Origin: an uncultured Eubacteriales bacterium | GTDB taxonomy: Bacteria > Bacillota > Clostridia > Oscillospirales > Oscillospiraceae | Direction of reading: 5' to 3' | Assembly (NCBI GenBank): GCA_900546515.1 | Contig: URDG01000020.1 | Span: 1 to 49,846, forward strand | Length of the DNA stretch: 49,846 bases | Part shown: one piece after another, positions 17,008 through 25,223 of the stretch | Layout: the number at the start of each line of letters is the position of its first letter | Position numbering within the stretch: the first letter of the stretch is position 1 | Notes under the pieces: generated by a model | Databases searched by the model: none | The model's input: only the letters and a program-made list of their open reading frames with translations | What the model was told of the DNA's origin: nothing | Translations under genes and position numbers: made by a program

Positions 17008-17036
17008 TTGTAACGAAAGTGACTTTGATGTACAAT
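17008..17036 (+). promoter_or_regulatory. Candidate promoter of the flavodoxin-ferredoxin gene
   Basis: TTGTAA (17008-17013), 17 bases, TACAAT (17031-17036). A second TACAAT at 17045-17050 lacks a well-spaced -35. Confidence 0.6.
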
Positions 17037-17074
17037 TAACATAGTACAATGCAAAACAAAATAGGAGGCAGACA

Positions 17075-17857
17075 ATGAGCAAAAATGTAATATTCTGCTT
17101 TTCCGGCAGCGGAAACTGCCTGGACATAGCAAAAAACATCGCAAAAGAACTCAAAGACACAGATATTGTGATGATGAGAGGTGAACCGTCGGTCACAGAT
17201 GTCTCTGATGCGAGGCGAGTCGGCTTCGTGTTCCCGTGCTACGGCGGCGGGCTTCCCGGCGACGTGGAGAAGTATGTGAAAATGATAAAGGTCAGCCCCA
17301 ACGCCTATACCTTCGGCGTTTGCAGCTACGCGGGCTATCTGGGCACAGGCCTTTATAAGGTCGACCAGATCATACATCTTGATTACTGGGCAGGTATCTC
17401 GCACCAGTGCTCCTGCATATGGCTGTTCCCGCACTTCTTGATGCTGCCGCCGCTCACGCCGGACAAGGCGCAGGAGAGGTCTGAAAAGCTTGCACGCAGG
17501 ATTGCCGGTGAGATAATGTCCGCCCGCCGCCGTGACCGCCGCCCGCCCAATAACCCCGTGAACGCGGTGGAGAGCAAGGGCTGGCCGAAAATATCCGAGC
17601 TCAAGGCAGCAAAGATGCGCGTCAACGACAGCTGCATAGGCTGCGGTCAGTGCGCCATGCTCTGCCCAAAGGGCAACATCCGCCTCGAAAACGGACGGGC
17701 AGTCATAGGCAATAACTGCATCCAGTGCCTCAGCTGCCTGCAATACTGCCCGAAGAAGGCGATCGACCTCGGCGGCGTCAGCGTCCGGCGCGAGCGCTGG
17801 CACAATCCCAATGTCACCGCAAAGGAACTGAGCGAAAAGGTCATACATATTGACTGA
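17075..17857 (+). CDS. EFR1-type flavodoxin/4Fe-4S ferredoxin fusion
   Basis: 260-residue electron-transfer protein. The N-terminal flavodoxin-like domain carries the FMN phosphate loop SGSGNCLDIA (about residues 9-18). A bacterial ferredoxin domain with two 4Fe-4S motifs follows: CIGCGQCAMLCPKG (about 189-202) and CIQCLSCLQYCPKK (about 215-228). Such EFR1-family proteins are common in Clostridia and presumably shuttle electrons from ferredoxin pools to an unidentified partner. AGGAGG lies eight bases before the ATG. Divergent from the riboswitch-controlled gene and closed by its own terminator, so monocistronic. Confidence 0.88.
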   Translation: MSKNVIFCFSGSGNCLDIAKNIAKELKDTDIVMMRGEPSVTDVSDARRVGFVFPCYGGGLPGDVEKYVKMIKVSPNAYTFGVCSYAGYLGTGLYKVDQIIHLDYWAGISHQCSCIWLFPHFLMLPPLTPDKAQERSEKLARRIAGEIMSARRRDRRPPNNPVNAVESKGWPKISELKAAKMRVNDSCIGCGQCAMLCPKGNIRLENGRAVIGNNCIQCLSCLQYCPKKAIDLGGVSVRRERWHNPNVTAKELSEKVIHID

Positions 17858-17884
17858 TACAACGCTTTGACACTATAGCGCTAC

Positions 17885-17913
17885 AGGCGGCTCCCAAACG
17901 GGGCCGCCTTTTT
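17885..17913 (+). terminator. Intrinsic terminator after EFR1 gene
   Basis: AGGCGGC(T)CCC pairs with GGGGCCGCCT around an AAAC loop and is followed by TTTT, 28 bases past the stop codon. Confidence 0.85.
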
Positions 17914-18002
17914 ACGCTTTACCGCCGGAAACGCGTCTGCCGGGGGATGACCTCTTTCATGCCGCCGTTCGCGGGGTGCAGCGAAAAGCTGAAAAAATAC
18001 AG

Positions 18003-18047
18003 GATCTGATACATGATTTATTAATAATTTAGAGTTAAAATCAGATC
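18003..18047. repeat. Separated inverted repeat upstream of the coiled-coil protein gene
   Basis: GATCTGAT (18003-18010) and ATCAGATC (18040-18047) are perfect inverted copies 29 bases apart, enclosing an AT-rich tract, about 30 bases before the coding start. This could be a pair of regulator half-sites or an operator loop; no regulator gene adjoins it. Confidence 0.45.
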
Positions 18048-18076
18048 AAAAGAAATGAAGAGGAAGGGGAAACCAG

Positions 18077-19525
18077 ATGAAGCATCCGGCACTGACAAGG
18101 GTGATGGCGGTCGCGCTTGTCATCATGTGCGTCATAATGGCCGCTGCGGGAGCGGCGGGCATAGGAAAGGCTGAAAAGCAGCTGAACTCCGACAAAGCCG
18201 ATTATGAAAAGCTCACCGGCAGGATAGAGACCTATGAGCAGCTGTCAAAGGAGCTTGAGGGCAAGGAGAGCTATAAGCAGGCGAACGAGAAGCTCGCCGA
18301 ACGGCAGGAGCAGCACGACAAGGACGCATCGCAGTACCGTACGGATCTTGCCGAACGCACCGCCACGCAGGGCGGTTACAAAAAGGGCGCAGACGCGCTG
18401 TGGGAAGCGCAGGCTCAGCTCAAGGAGGGAGAGCTCCAGTATAATGCGGGGCTTGCCCAGTTCAAGGAGAGCGAGGCAGAGTTCAACTCAATGAAGGCGC
18501 AGACTCAGCAGATGATAGAAACGGCGCAGACCCTGGCGGGCATGTGCAGCGCGGCGGCCTCGGCGCAGCCCCCGGTACAGCCGGAGCAGCCGGCGGCGGT
18601 CGAAGATCCGGGGAAATTTACCCCGGCCGAGGGGCTGAGCGATGAAGAGCTTGCCGCGGCCCGCGCGGAGTATGATGCAAAGCTTCAGGCGTATAACGAT
18701 TATCTTGAAGCGGAGAAGGCATACGAGCAGGCGCTCAGAGAGTATCCCGCAAAGATGCTGGAATACCAGACTGCGATAGCAAAAGGACAGGCAGCGCTCG
18801 CAGGCGGAAACAAACTGCTTGAAAGCGCCGGCATGGGCGGCGGGATAACGGACTATAACGTCATGGCAGCCACGCTTACCGCAGCGGCGGAAAGCGCGCA
18901 GAAGCAGCTGGATGAAGGGCAGGCCGCGATCGACGCCGCAAAGCAGAAGCTTGAAGCGGCGGGGACGCAGATAGAGTCCGGCAAGCAGAAGATAGACGGC
19001 AATCTTGAGCAGATATGGTACAAGATGGGCCAATTTGAAGATGAAGAGGCAGAATATTCCGAGAACCGCGAAAAGCTCCTGAACGAATCCGAGGAGCTTG
19101 CGGCGGAGAAGGAAAAGCTGGACGAGCAGAAGAACGATGAGAACAAGCTCAACTCCACACGCCTCATACTCAAGGGCTATGACGGCATAAAGGCAAAGCT
19201 CGACAGCGGCGGTGTGCTGCCGGACAGCGCACAGGAGTACGCGCTGGAGTTTTACGGCGAATATAACCGCCTCCATACCGGCAGGATCGTAATAAGCATT
19301 CTTGAGATCGTGGGCGGTATTCTGGGCTTTGTGTGCCTCCCGGCGGCTTTTGAGAAAAATAAGAGCCGCCTTATGCTGCTGCTTCCGGCAGCGGCGAGCC
19401 TTGCGTGCGCCGCAGCCGCAGAGACGGCGGGCGTATGTCTCGGACTCGGGCAGAGCTATGCGGCGATACCGGTCATATTATTTGCGGTGCTGTACCTTTG
19501 CTCGGCGGCACCGAAAAAAGCGTGA
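18077..19525 (+). CDS. Membrane protein with long coiled-coil domain, function unknown
   Basis: 482 residues. One N-terminal membrane helix (about 8-31) is followed by about 370 residues of predicted coiled coil, very rich in Ala, Glu, Gln and Lys (repeats of EKL, AEAEK and Q-rich heptads), broken near 155-180 by a Pro-rich hinge. Three closely spaced membrane helices near the C-terminus (about 398-415, 424-446, 452-475) end the protein. The layout resembles YhgE/Pip-like or X-X-X-Leu-X-X-Gly heptad proteins in having a membrane-flanked coiled coil, but I recognise no family. AGGAAGGGGA precedes the ATG. It may span or tether extracellular structures; that is inference from topology only. Confidence 0.75.
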   Translation: MKHPALTRVMAVALVIMCVIMAAAGAAGIGKAEKQLNSDKADYEKLTGRIETYEQLSKELEGKESYKQANEKLAERQEQHDKDASQYRTDLAERTATQGGYKKGADALWEAQAQLKEGELQYNAGLAQFKESEAEFNSMKAQTQQMIETAQTLAGMCSAAASAQPPVQPEQPAAVEDPGKFTPAEGLSDEELAAARAEYDAKLQAYNDYLEAEKAYEQALREYPAKMLEYQTAIAKGQAALAGGNKLLESAGMGGGITDYNVMAATLTAAAESAQKQLDEGQAAIDAAKQKLEAAGTQIESGKQKIDGNLEQIWYKMGQFEDEEAEYSENREKLLNESEELAAEKEKLDEQKNDENKLNSTRLILKGYDGIKAKLDSGGVLPDSAQEYALEFYGEYNRLHTGRIVISILEIVGGILGFVCLPAAFEKNKSRLMLLLPAAASLACAAAAETAGVCLGLGQSYAAIPVILFAVLYLCSAAPKKA

Positions 19526-19538
19526 AAATATCTGAAAT

Positions 19539-19563
19539 TATCCCCGGAGCATCTCCGGGGATA
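19539..19563. repeat. GC-rich hairpin after the coiled-coil gene
   Basis: Perfect TATCCCCGGAG and CTCCGGGGATA arms with a CAT loop. It is followed by A residues rather than T on the plus strand, so it may be an mRNA-stabilising or weak termination hairpin, not a standard terminator. Confidence 0.5.
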
Positions 19564-19638
19564 AAAAAATATATACTATATATGCATATGCGTAATACAT
19601 AATACATACGGGATCGTGACACGGATCGGAGGAAAGCA

Positions 19639-19878
19639 ATGGATCTGAGCACATTATTTGCATTCAAACAGGCGTGGAACAGCTTCAAGCGCAGTCACCC
19701 CAAATTTCCGGAGTTCCTGAAAGCCGTGAAAAACAGGGGCATATCCGAGGGGACTGAGCTCACAGTCACGGTGACATATCCGGACGGGCAGACATACAGG
19801 GCCGGCCTGAAGCTCAAGGAGTCTGATATGGAGCTCATAAATACGGTCGCCGGATTAGTATCGTCGGGAAACAGGTGA
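19639..19878 (+). CDS. Small conserved-looking hypothetical protein
   Basis: 79-residue soluble protein: an amphipathic helical first half (FAFKQAWNSFKRSHPKFPEFLKAV) and a beta-hairpin second half (TELTVTVTYPDGQTYRAGLKLKESD). I recall similar short unnamed proteins in Clostridia but no function. GGAGGAAAG is well placed before the ATG, and the next gene (GH20) begins four bases after its stop with a Shine-Dalgarno that overlaps the stop, so the two are probably one operon. Confidence 0.75.
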   Translation: MDLSTLFAFKQAWNSFKRSHPKFPEFLKAVKNRGISEGTELTVTVTYPDGQTYRAGLKLKESDMELINTVAGLVSSGNR

Positions 19879-19882
19879 AGAA

Positions 19883-21445
19883 ATGCTTGAAAGGATCATA
19901 CCGCGCCCGAAGTACGCCGCATACAGGGGCGGAAAATATAAGCTGCCGGAGGAGCTGCGCTTTGAATACGGCGGCTTTGAGCCATACTGCGCAGAGGCCT
20001 TCTGTGAGCGCAGCGGGAGAAAGAACACCGGCAGCGGAGAGAGAATAGTTCTTGAAAGAGAGGATATGCCCGGCGAGGCCTACAGGCTCTTGGTCAGTGA
20101 AAGCGGCGTGAGTATAGCGGCAGGGTCTGAGCGCGGCGTGATATGGGCGCTCACAACGCTCTATAAGCTCATGGACGGGGACGGGAACGTACCGGCCTGC
20201 GTGATAAGCGACGCGCCCGGCTATGCACACCGCGGGCTGTCGCTCGACTGCGCGCGTCATTTCTTCCCGGCTGCGGAGGTCATGAGAGTGATAGAGGGCA
20301 TGGCGCTTGCAAAGCTCAACGTGCTCCACTGGCACCTGAGCGACGATCAGGGCTGGCGCATAGAGTCAAAAAAATTCCCGGCGCTCAACGAAAAGGGCGG
20401 GGAGTACTATACGCAGGATGAGATAAAGGAGATCACCGGATACGCATCACGGCGCGGTGTTGAGATCATACCGGAGATCGACCTGCCGGGGCATACAAGC
20501 GCCATACTCGCGGCTTTCCCGGAACTGAGCTGCACCGGTGAGCAGGTCGAACTCAAGCGCACGGGCGGAATATACGGCGTGATACTCTGCGCCGGAAAAG
20601 AGCGGGTGTTTGACTTTATCGGCGCGCTGCTGGATGAACTGTGTCCGCTCTTCCCGGCAGAGCGCTTTCATATCGGCGGCGATGAAGCGCCGAAAACGAT
20701 GTGGCAGAGCTGTCCTGACTGCGCGGCGCGCATGAAAAAGCTGAGTCTTTCGGAACCGGAGCAGCTTCAGGGCTACTTCGCCTGCCGCGTGAGCGAAATG
20801 CTCAGGGCACACGGAAAGCGCCCCGTGTGCTGGAACGAGGCGCTGCGCTCCGGCATCGTGCCGGAGAATGCGGAAATACAGTACTGGACGCTCCAGCACC
20901 GCCGCGACATGGAGAAATATGCGGACAGAGGCGGCAGATGGATATATTCGGACATGTTCGAGCTGTATTTTGACTATCCGCACAGCATGACGCCGCTGAG
21001 AAAGGTATACGGCGTGAAGCCGCACCTCGGCAGAAAGACGTATGCGCACGGCGGGCTGACCGGGTTTGAGGCCTGCCTTTGGAGCGAGCATATTTCCGAC
21101 AGGCTGACGCTTGAGCGGCATATCTTTCCGCGGGTTTATGCGCTTGCGGAGCTGGCGTGGAGCGGCAGCGGCGATTATGAGGATTTTGAACTGCGGCTTG
21201 AACGTGAGCTGGAGCTTGCAGCCCGCGCTGGGATATGCTGTACCGACAGGGAACACTGGGACCCGCACGGCAGGCCTCGTCTTGAAGAGGCGCTGGGGCA
21301 TTTCGTGAAGATGAACGCGGGGCTTCCGGCAGAGGTAATGGAGCTTACAAAGCCGAGCAGGGAATTCGTGCAGAGCTTTCTGACGGAGTTTTTCCGCCTG
21401 TCCGATCTCCCGGCGCTGCTGCGTTCAATGAAGAGAAAAAAGTAA
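19883..21445 (+). CDS. GH20 beta-N-acetylhexosaminidase
   Basis: 520-residue family 20 glycoside hydrolase. An N-terminal alpha/beta domain (about 1-105) precedes the catalytic barrel. The barrel carries HWHLSDDQGWRIE, PEIDLPGHT, and the catalytic Asp267-Glu268 pair in HIGGDEAPKTMW, used for substrate-assisted removal of terminal GlcNAc or GalNAc. Aromatic substrate-pocket motifs (YWTLQHRR, LWSEHIS) follow. There is no signal peptide, so it should act on imported N-acetyl-sugar oligosaccharides, for example from peptidoglycan, chitin or host glycans. It sits four bases after a small unknown gene and ends in a terminator shared with the histidine kinase. Confidence 0.9.
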   Translation: MLERIIPRPKYAAYRGGKYKLPEELRFEYGGFEPYCAEAFCERSGRKNTGSGERIVLEREDMPGEAYRLLVSESGVSIAAGSERGVIWALTTLYKLMDGDGNVPACVISDAPGYAHRGLSLDCARHFFPAAEVMRVIEGMALAKLNVLHWHLSDDQGWRIESKKFPALNEKGGEYYTQDEIKEITGYASRRGVEIIPEIDLPGHTSAILAAFPELSCTGEQVELKRTGGIYGVILCAGKERVFDFIGALLDELCPLFPAERFHIGGDEAPKTMWQSCPDCAARMKKLSLSEPEQLQGYFACRVSEMLRAHGKRPVCWNEALRSGIVPENAEIQYWTLQHRRDMEKYADRGGRWIYSDMFELYFDYPHSMTPLRKVYGVKPHLGRKTYAHGGLTGFEACLWSEHISDRLTLERHIFPRVYALAELAWSGSGDYEDFELRLERELELAARAGICCTDREHWDPHGRPRLEEALGHFVKMNAGLPAEVMELTKPSREFVQSFLTEFFRLSDLPALLRSMKRKK

Positions 21446-21493
21446 CCCCCTGTCAACCGAAAGTAAAAAAGCCGCACAAGGCGGCTCTGTAAA

Positions 21494-21524
21494 AACCGTG
21501 ACGGCACCGGCCGTCACGGTTTTT
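21494..21524. terminator. Bidirectional terminator between GH20 and histidine kinase
   Basis: AACCGTGACGG pairs with CCGTCACGGTT around CACCGG, followed by TTTTT on the plus strand; A-run on the other side gives a minus T-run. The kinase stop codon lies within the right arm. Confidence 0.88.
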
Positions 21525-22866
21525 TGCTCTCAGGCGCGGCAAGCGGCAGCTCTATCGTGACCTTGAGCCCGTTTTGATTGCGTGCCTCCATGTGTCCGCC
21601 GTGCGCGGTGACGATGCGGTAAGCGAGCGGCAGCCCCAGACCGTGCGCGCTGTCCGGGATGACTGAAATGCTGTCGAGTACGGCTTGCTCTGCCCCGTGC
21701 CCGTTGTCGGATATGCAGATATACACCGAGTTGCCCTCAGTATATTCCAGCACGTTTATCCTGCACCCGCCTTCGTTGTGGCGCACGGAGTTGGAGATGA
21801 GGTTGAACAGCGCGCGTTCGATGAGCCGCCTGTCGCAGGAGACCGCGGCGTTTTCGCCGCGCAGATCAGGGACTATCTCAAAGCCTGCGGGCAGATTGTT
21901 GTTCACAATATCGGTGATCACGCCGCGGATGAGCGGACACACGCGCACACGCTCACGCCGCTGCGGCTGCATGTCGTTTTCCAGAGAGGACATCAGGTTG
22001 AGATCATCCACAAGGCGGCTTATCTTTTCAGCCTGCGCCACGATCTTTTCCGCGCGCTGCGCCGTATCAGCGGACGGCTCCGCCGCGCTGCCGACAGCCT
22101 CGGCATTGCCCATGATGACTGCGAGGGGCGTGCGGATATCGTGCGAGATCCCGTTGACCCAGTTGCGGCGCGCTCTGTCGCGCTCGGCGAGCGCGGAATT
22201 TTTGCGCTGCAAGGTCTCCGAGCAGCGGTTGAGCTGGCGGTAAGTCTCGCGGAATATGCCGCCGTCGGTGATATGCACCGGCTCTTCCCGGCTCAGTGCG
22301 TCTATCCCGCCGGTCACACGCCTTATGTTTTTATATAGGTTCAACCCTATGACGAAGGCCAGCGCGAGAGCCAGCAGCACATTAAGGACAAGCACAAGCG
22401 TTATCTTGGACGGGAGAGAGCCGAACCAGTCTGTCGAGAGTACGAGCTGATACTTCCCGACCGCGTTTTTCGGCTGGCCGAGAATGAAAAGCCCATACCG
22501 GTCTGCGCGCGTGTACACGGGGTAATCGCACAGAAACCAGCGCGAGAGCACCGCAATATCGTTGAGCGTGTAGTGCGCCGGAATGTCCGCGGGCTTATCC
22601 TGCGACCATATCACGTCCCCGCTGCCGTCGACGAGTATGCACCAGCAGCCCTCCGGAAGAATACCGGATGCATCCGCCGCCGCGCCGCTCACGCCGTAAA
22701 CGGAGCTTATCTCGGAGAGCGTGTGCTCGCGGGAGCCGGCCGCGGCGCTGCCGCTGTCATAGCTGACGTAAAGCAGCCCCATAGCGTTGATGAAGAGAAG
22801 TATCACCGCCGTGGCTGCGGCGACGGCAGTGCAGATGAAAAAGACCTTGAGCGCCGTTTTGTTCAC
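21514..22866 (-). CDS. Sensor histidine kinase
   Basis: 450-residue membrane kinase. First membrane helix about 7-30, extracellular sensor loop of about 125 residues, second helix about 158-182, HAMP-like linker, then the H-box with phospho-accepting His242 in GISHDIRTPLAV. The ATP-binding domain shows N (NLISNSVRHNEGG), G1 (ISDNGHGAE) and G2 (HGLGLPLAYRIVTAHGG) boxes. The start is GTG at 22866, two bases after the response-regulator stop (TGACGTG), giving tight coupling. It presumably senses a cell-envelope stress or antimicrobial peptide, judged from the adjacent lantibiotic-type ABC transporter; the ligand is unknown. Confidence 0.92.
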   Translation of the reverse strand: MNKTALKVFFICTAVAAATAVILLFINAMGLLYVSYDSGSAAAGSREHTLSEISSVYGVSGAAADASGILPEGCWCILVDGSGDVIWSQDKPADIPAHYTLNDIAVLSRWFLCDYPVYTRADRYGLFILGQPKNAVGKYQLVLSTDWFGSLPSKITLVLVLNVLLALALAFVIGLNLYKNIRRVTGGIDALSREEPVHITDGGIFRETYRQLNRCSETLQRKNSALAERDRARRNWVNGISHDIRTPLAVIMGNAEAVGSAAEPSADTAQRAEKIVAQAEKISRLVDDLNLMSSLENDMQPQRRERVRVCPLIRGVITDIVNNNLPAGFEIVPDLRGENAAVSCDRRLIERALFNLISNSVRHNEGGCRINVLEYTEGNSVYICISDNGHGAEQAVLDSISVIPDSAHGLGLPLAYRIVTAHGGHMEARNQNGLKVTIELPLAAPESKKP

Positions 22867-22867
22867 G

Positions 22868-23563
22868 TCACACCGCCAGTCTGTAGCCGAGACCGCGCGC
22901 CGTAAGAATGTGCTGCGGTGCGGACGGGTCAGCTTCGATCTTTTCGCGCAGGCGGCGGATATGTACGGTAAGCGTGTTTTCGTGTCCGTAGTAATCCTCG
23001 CCCCAGGCGGCCATACAGAGGCCGTCAAAGCTCACGATGCGGTTTTTGTTCTCCCAAAGCTTTTTGATAAGGATCAGCTCCTTCGCCGTCAGCGGAACCT
23101 CATTCTCCCCGCGGCGGGCGGATGCGCGTGTGAAATCCACATAGCATCCGCCGATGAGCGCGCCGGTCTCGTCTTCGGCTATGGCGTATGTGCGCCGCAG
23201 CAGCGCGTTTATGCGCAGCACGAGCTCACGCATGAGAAAGGGCTTGACCACATAGTCGTCCGCCCCGAGACCGAGACCGGTGAGGCGGTCGTCATCGTCG
23301 CCGCGTGCGGTGAGGAATATCACCGGCGCGGCGGAATATTCGCGCAGCTCGCGGTAGAGCGCGAAGCCGCTGCCGTCCGGCAGGTTTACATCCAGCAGCA
23401 TCAGCGCCACAGGCTGGTTTTTCACCGCTGCGGCAGCCTCACGGCAGGACGAGGCTGTGATGAGGTTGAAGAAGCCCTCCTTGAAAAGCGCGTCCTGCAC
23501 GGTTTTCAGAAGCTCCTTCTCGTCGTCCACTATCAGTATTTTCTTGTTGAGAATTTCCTTCAT
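22868..23563 (-). CDS. OmpR/PhoB-family response regulator
   Basis: 231-residue response regulator. Receiver domain: acidic pair Asp13-Asp14, phosphorylation site Asp58 in LLDVNLPDG, Thr in FLTARG and Lys in VVKPF. A winged-helix DNA-binding domain occupies about 135-231 (LTAKELILIKKLWENK, then ENTLTVHIRRLREKI and TARGLGYRL). The ATG at 23563 is chosen because GGTG is six bases away; an earlier in-frame ATG at 23569 has no spacing from it. It is the first gene of a two-gene operon with the kinase and is divergent from the ABC operon, with 11-base-spaced direct repeats between them. Confidence 0.93.
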   Translation of the reverse strand: MKEILNKKILIVDDEKELLKTVQDALFKEGFFNLITASSCREAAAAVKNQPVALMLLDVNLPDGSGFALYRELREYSAAPVIFLTARGDDDDRLTGLGLGADDYVVKPFLMRELVLRINALLRRTYAIAEDETGALIGGCYVDFTRASARRGENEVPLTAKELILIKKLWENKNRIVSFDGLCMAAWGEDYYGHENTLTVHIRRLREKIEADPSAPQHILTARGLGYRLAV

Positions 23564-23622
23564 GTGCATCACCGACGCTATGATAGCATTTTCAGTACCG
23601 TCGGAGAAGAGGAAACGCAAAA

Positions 23623-23649
23623 TTTAAGCGTGGTTTAATCAGCCGTTAA
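23623..23649. promoter_or_regulatory. Putative response-regulator box: three 11-bp-spaced half-sites
   Basis: TTTAA at 23623, TTTAA at 23634 and GTTAA at 23645 lie exactly 11 bases apart, the spacing used by OmpR-family dimers on one DNA face. The box lies between the divergent regulator and ABC operons; a TATTAT -10 for the ABC operon follows at 23672-23677. Binding is inferred. Confidence 0.65.
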
Positions 23650-23721
23650 GGACAGTGCAAGGCGGCGGACTTATTATTCCTGCGGGACAGCGGAAAAGCG
23701 TCCCGGAAAGGATAATGAAAA

Positions 23722-24453
23722 ATGAACGAAATAGCGGCGGCAAAAAAGCTCACAAAGAACTACAAGAATTTCTGTGCGGTGTCGGAGCTGGATATGAGTG
23801 TGCGCGAGGGGCGGATATACGGCTTCCTCGGCCCGAACGGCGCCGGAAAATCCACAACGCTGAAAATGCTTCTGGGGCTCGTGCGCCCCAGCTCCGGAAG
23901 CATCGAGATCATGGGGGAGCCGTTTACGGAGAAAAACAGGATAAGGATACTGCGCAGCGTCGGCTCACTCATCGAGTCGCCGTCATATTACGGGCATCTC
24001 ACCGCGCGGGAAAATCTGCGTATCTGCGCCGGGATACTGGAATTGCCTGAGAAGAACATAGACGAGGTGCTCAGAATCGTGCGCCTTGACCGGCAGGAGG
24101 GCAAAAAGACGGCGGCATATTCTCTCGGCATGAAGCAGCGTCTCGGCCTCGCCTCTGCGCTTCTGGGCTTTCCGAAGCTCCTGATCCTCGACGAGCCGAC
24201 AAACGGTCTCGACCCCTCAGGCATACAGGAGATGCGCGAGCTTATCCGTTCTCTGCCGGAGAAATACGGCATGACGGTCATCATCTCCAGCCACCTTCTC
24301 AGCGAGGTAGACCGCATCGTCGACGATATAGGCATCATTGCGGACGGAAAGCTGCGCTATCAGGGCGAGCTGGAGAGACTGCACGAGATAGACAGGGGAA
24401 AGAGCCTGGAGGAGATATTCCTCGGCATGACCGGAAAGGATATGAGCCTATGA
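23722..24453 (+). CDS. ABC transporter ATP-binding protein (lantibiotic protection/bacitracin type)
   Basis: 243-residue ATPase. Walker A is GPNGAGKST (about residues 37-45), the signature region YSLGMKQRLGLASALLG and Walker B LLILDEPTNGLDPSG are intact, and the switch histidine follows in ISSHLLSEV. The variant signature (SLGMKQRL in place of LSGGQ) is typical of BcrA/NukF/LanF-type exporters that remove bacteriocins from the membrane. The next two genes encode matching permeases, the first overlapping by four bases. Divergent from the two-component system, whose regulator likely drives it through the direct repeats upstream. Confidence 0.92.
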   Translation: MNEIAAAKKLTKNYKNFCAVSELDMSVREGRIYGFLGPNGAGKSTTLKMLLGLVRPSSGSIEIMGEPFTEKNRIRILRSVGSLIESPSYYGHLTARENLRICAGILELPEKNIDEVLRIVRLDRQEGKKTAAYSLGMKQRLGLASALLGFPKLLILDEPTNGLDPSGIQEMRELIRSLPEKYGMTVIISSHLLSEVDRIVDDIGIIADGKLRYQGELERLHEIDRGKSLEEIFLGMTGKDMSL

Positions 24454-25220
24454 TGCGCCTTCTGAAAGCCGAAAGGCTTAAAAACCGCGGACGCTTTATC
24501 CTGCCGACGGTGCTTGCGCTGACTGCCATGGCCTGCATATGGGCGCTTTACGGCGATTACGGCGAGCCCGGCAGCTTCATGCGGCGGAACGGCTATATGC
24601 TCTTTCTCTATCAGCTCCCGCTCGTATGCAGCATAGTTTTCCCGCTGATATGCACGGTCATCGCATCGCGCCTTGCCGAGATAGAGCACAAGGGCGGGAA
24701 CCTGAAGCTCATCTGCACCATGGCCGGGCGCGGCGGCATATTCGATGCAAAGCTCATCTACGGGCTTGCGCCCGTTCTGCTGGGCGTGCTGGCGTTCTGG
24801 GCGGCCTCGCTTGCCGGCGGACTTGTTCTGGGCTTCGGCGGGCAGCCGCCGCTCAGGCTCTATCTTATGTTCCTGCTTTTCATCACCGTGCCGACCGCAG
24901 CGATATATATTCTCCAGCACGGCCTTTCAATGCTGATAAAAAATCAGGCTGTGCCGCTGTGTATCGGCGCGTTGGGGGAGTTCGCAGGGCTCTTTTCAAT
25001 GTTTTTGCCGCAATTTGTGTGGCTGCGCCGCCTGCTGCCGTGGGGCTGGTACGGCGCGCTGCAATTCGTCGGCCTTTTCGGCTGGACGAAAGAGCTGCGC
25101 TATGAAGGCGCGTATTTTGAAAATATGGGCTATGACTGGCTGACCTTTGCCGTGGTTGTGTTTGCCGCGCTGCTCTTCTACGCCGCGGGCAGGACGGCGT
25201 TTTGCAGAAAGGAGATATGA
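24450..25220 (+). CDS. ABC-2-type permease (lantibiotic protection family)
   Basis: 256-residue integral membrane protein with six predicted membrane segments, an N-terminal amphipathic start (MMRLLKAERLKNRGRF) and topology typical of LanE/LanG or BcrB permeases. The start overlaps the ATPase stop by four bases (ATGA), and AAAGGA lies nine bases upstream. With the following permease and the ATPase it should form a heteromeric exporter. The permeases are only weakly alike, as usual for LanEG pairs. Substrate unknown; host-derived or competitor-derived antimicrobial peptide is the likely class. Confidence 0.85.
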   Translation: MMRLLKAERLKNRGRFILPTVLALTAMACIWALYGDYGEPGSFMRRNGYMLFLYQLPLVCSIVFPLICTVIASRLAEIEHKGGNLKLICTMAGRGGIFDAKLIYGLAPVLLGVLAFWAASLAGGLVLGFGGQPPLRLYLMFLLFITVPTAAIYILQHGLSMLIKNQAVPLCIGALGEFAGLFSMFLPQFVWLRRLLPWGWYGALQFVGLFGWTKELRYEGAYFENMGYDWLTFAVVVFAALLFYAAGRTAFCRKEI

Positions 25221-25223
25221 ATA

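Noticed and set aside
19539..19563. Intrinsic terminator
   Set aside because: The hairpin is strong but is followed by A residues on the plus strand and has no T-run on the minus side either, so it is listed only as a hairpin.
23569..23620. Longer response-regulator start (residues MRFLFSDG)
   Set aside because: Lies in the promoter region and lacks a ribosome site; receiver-domain homology begins near the ATG at 23563.
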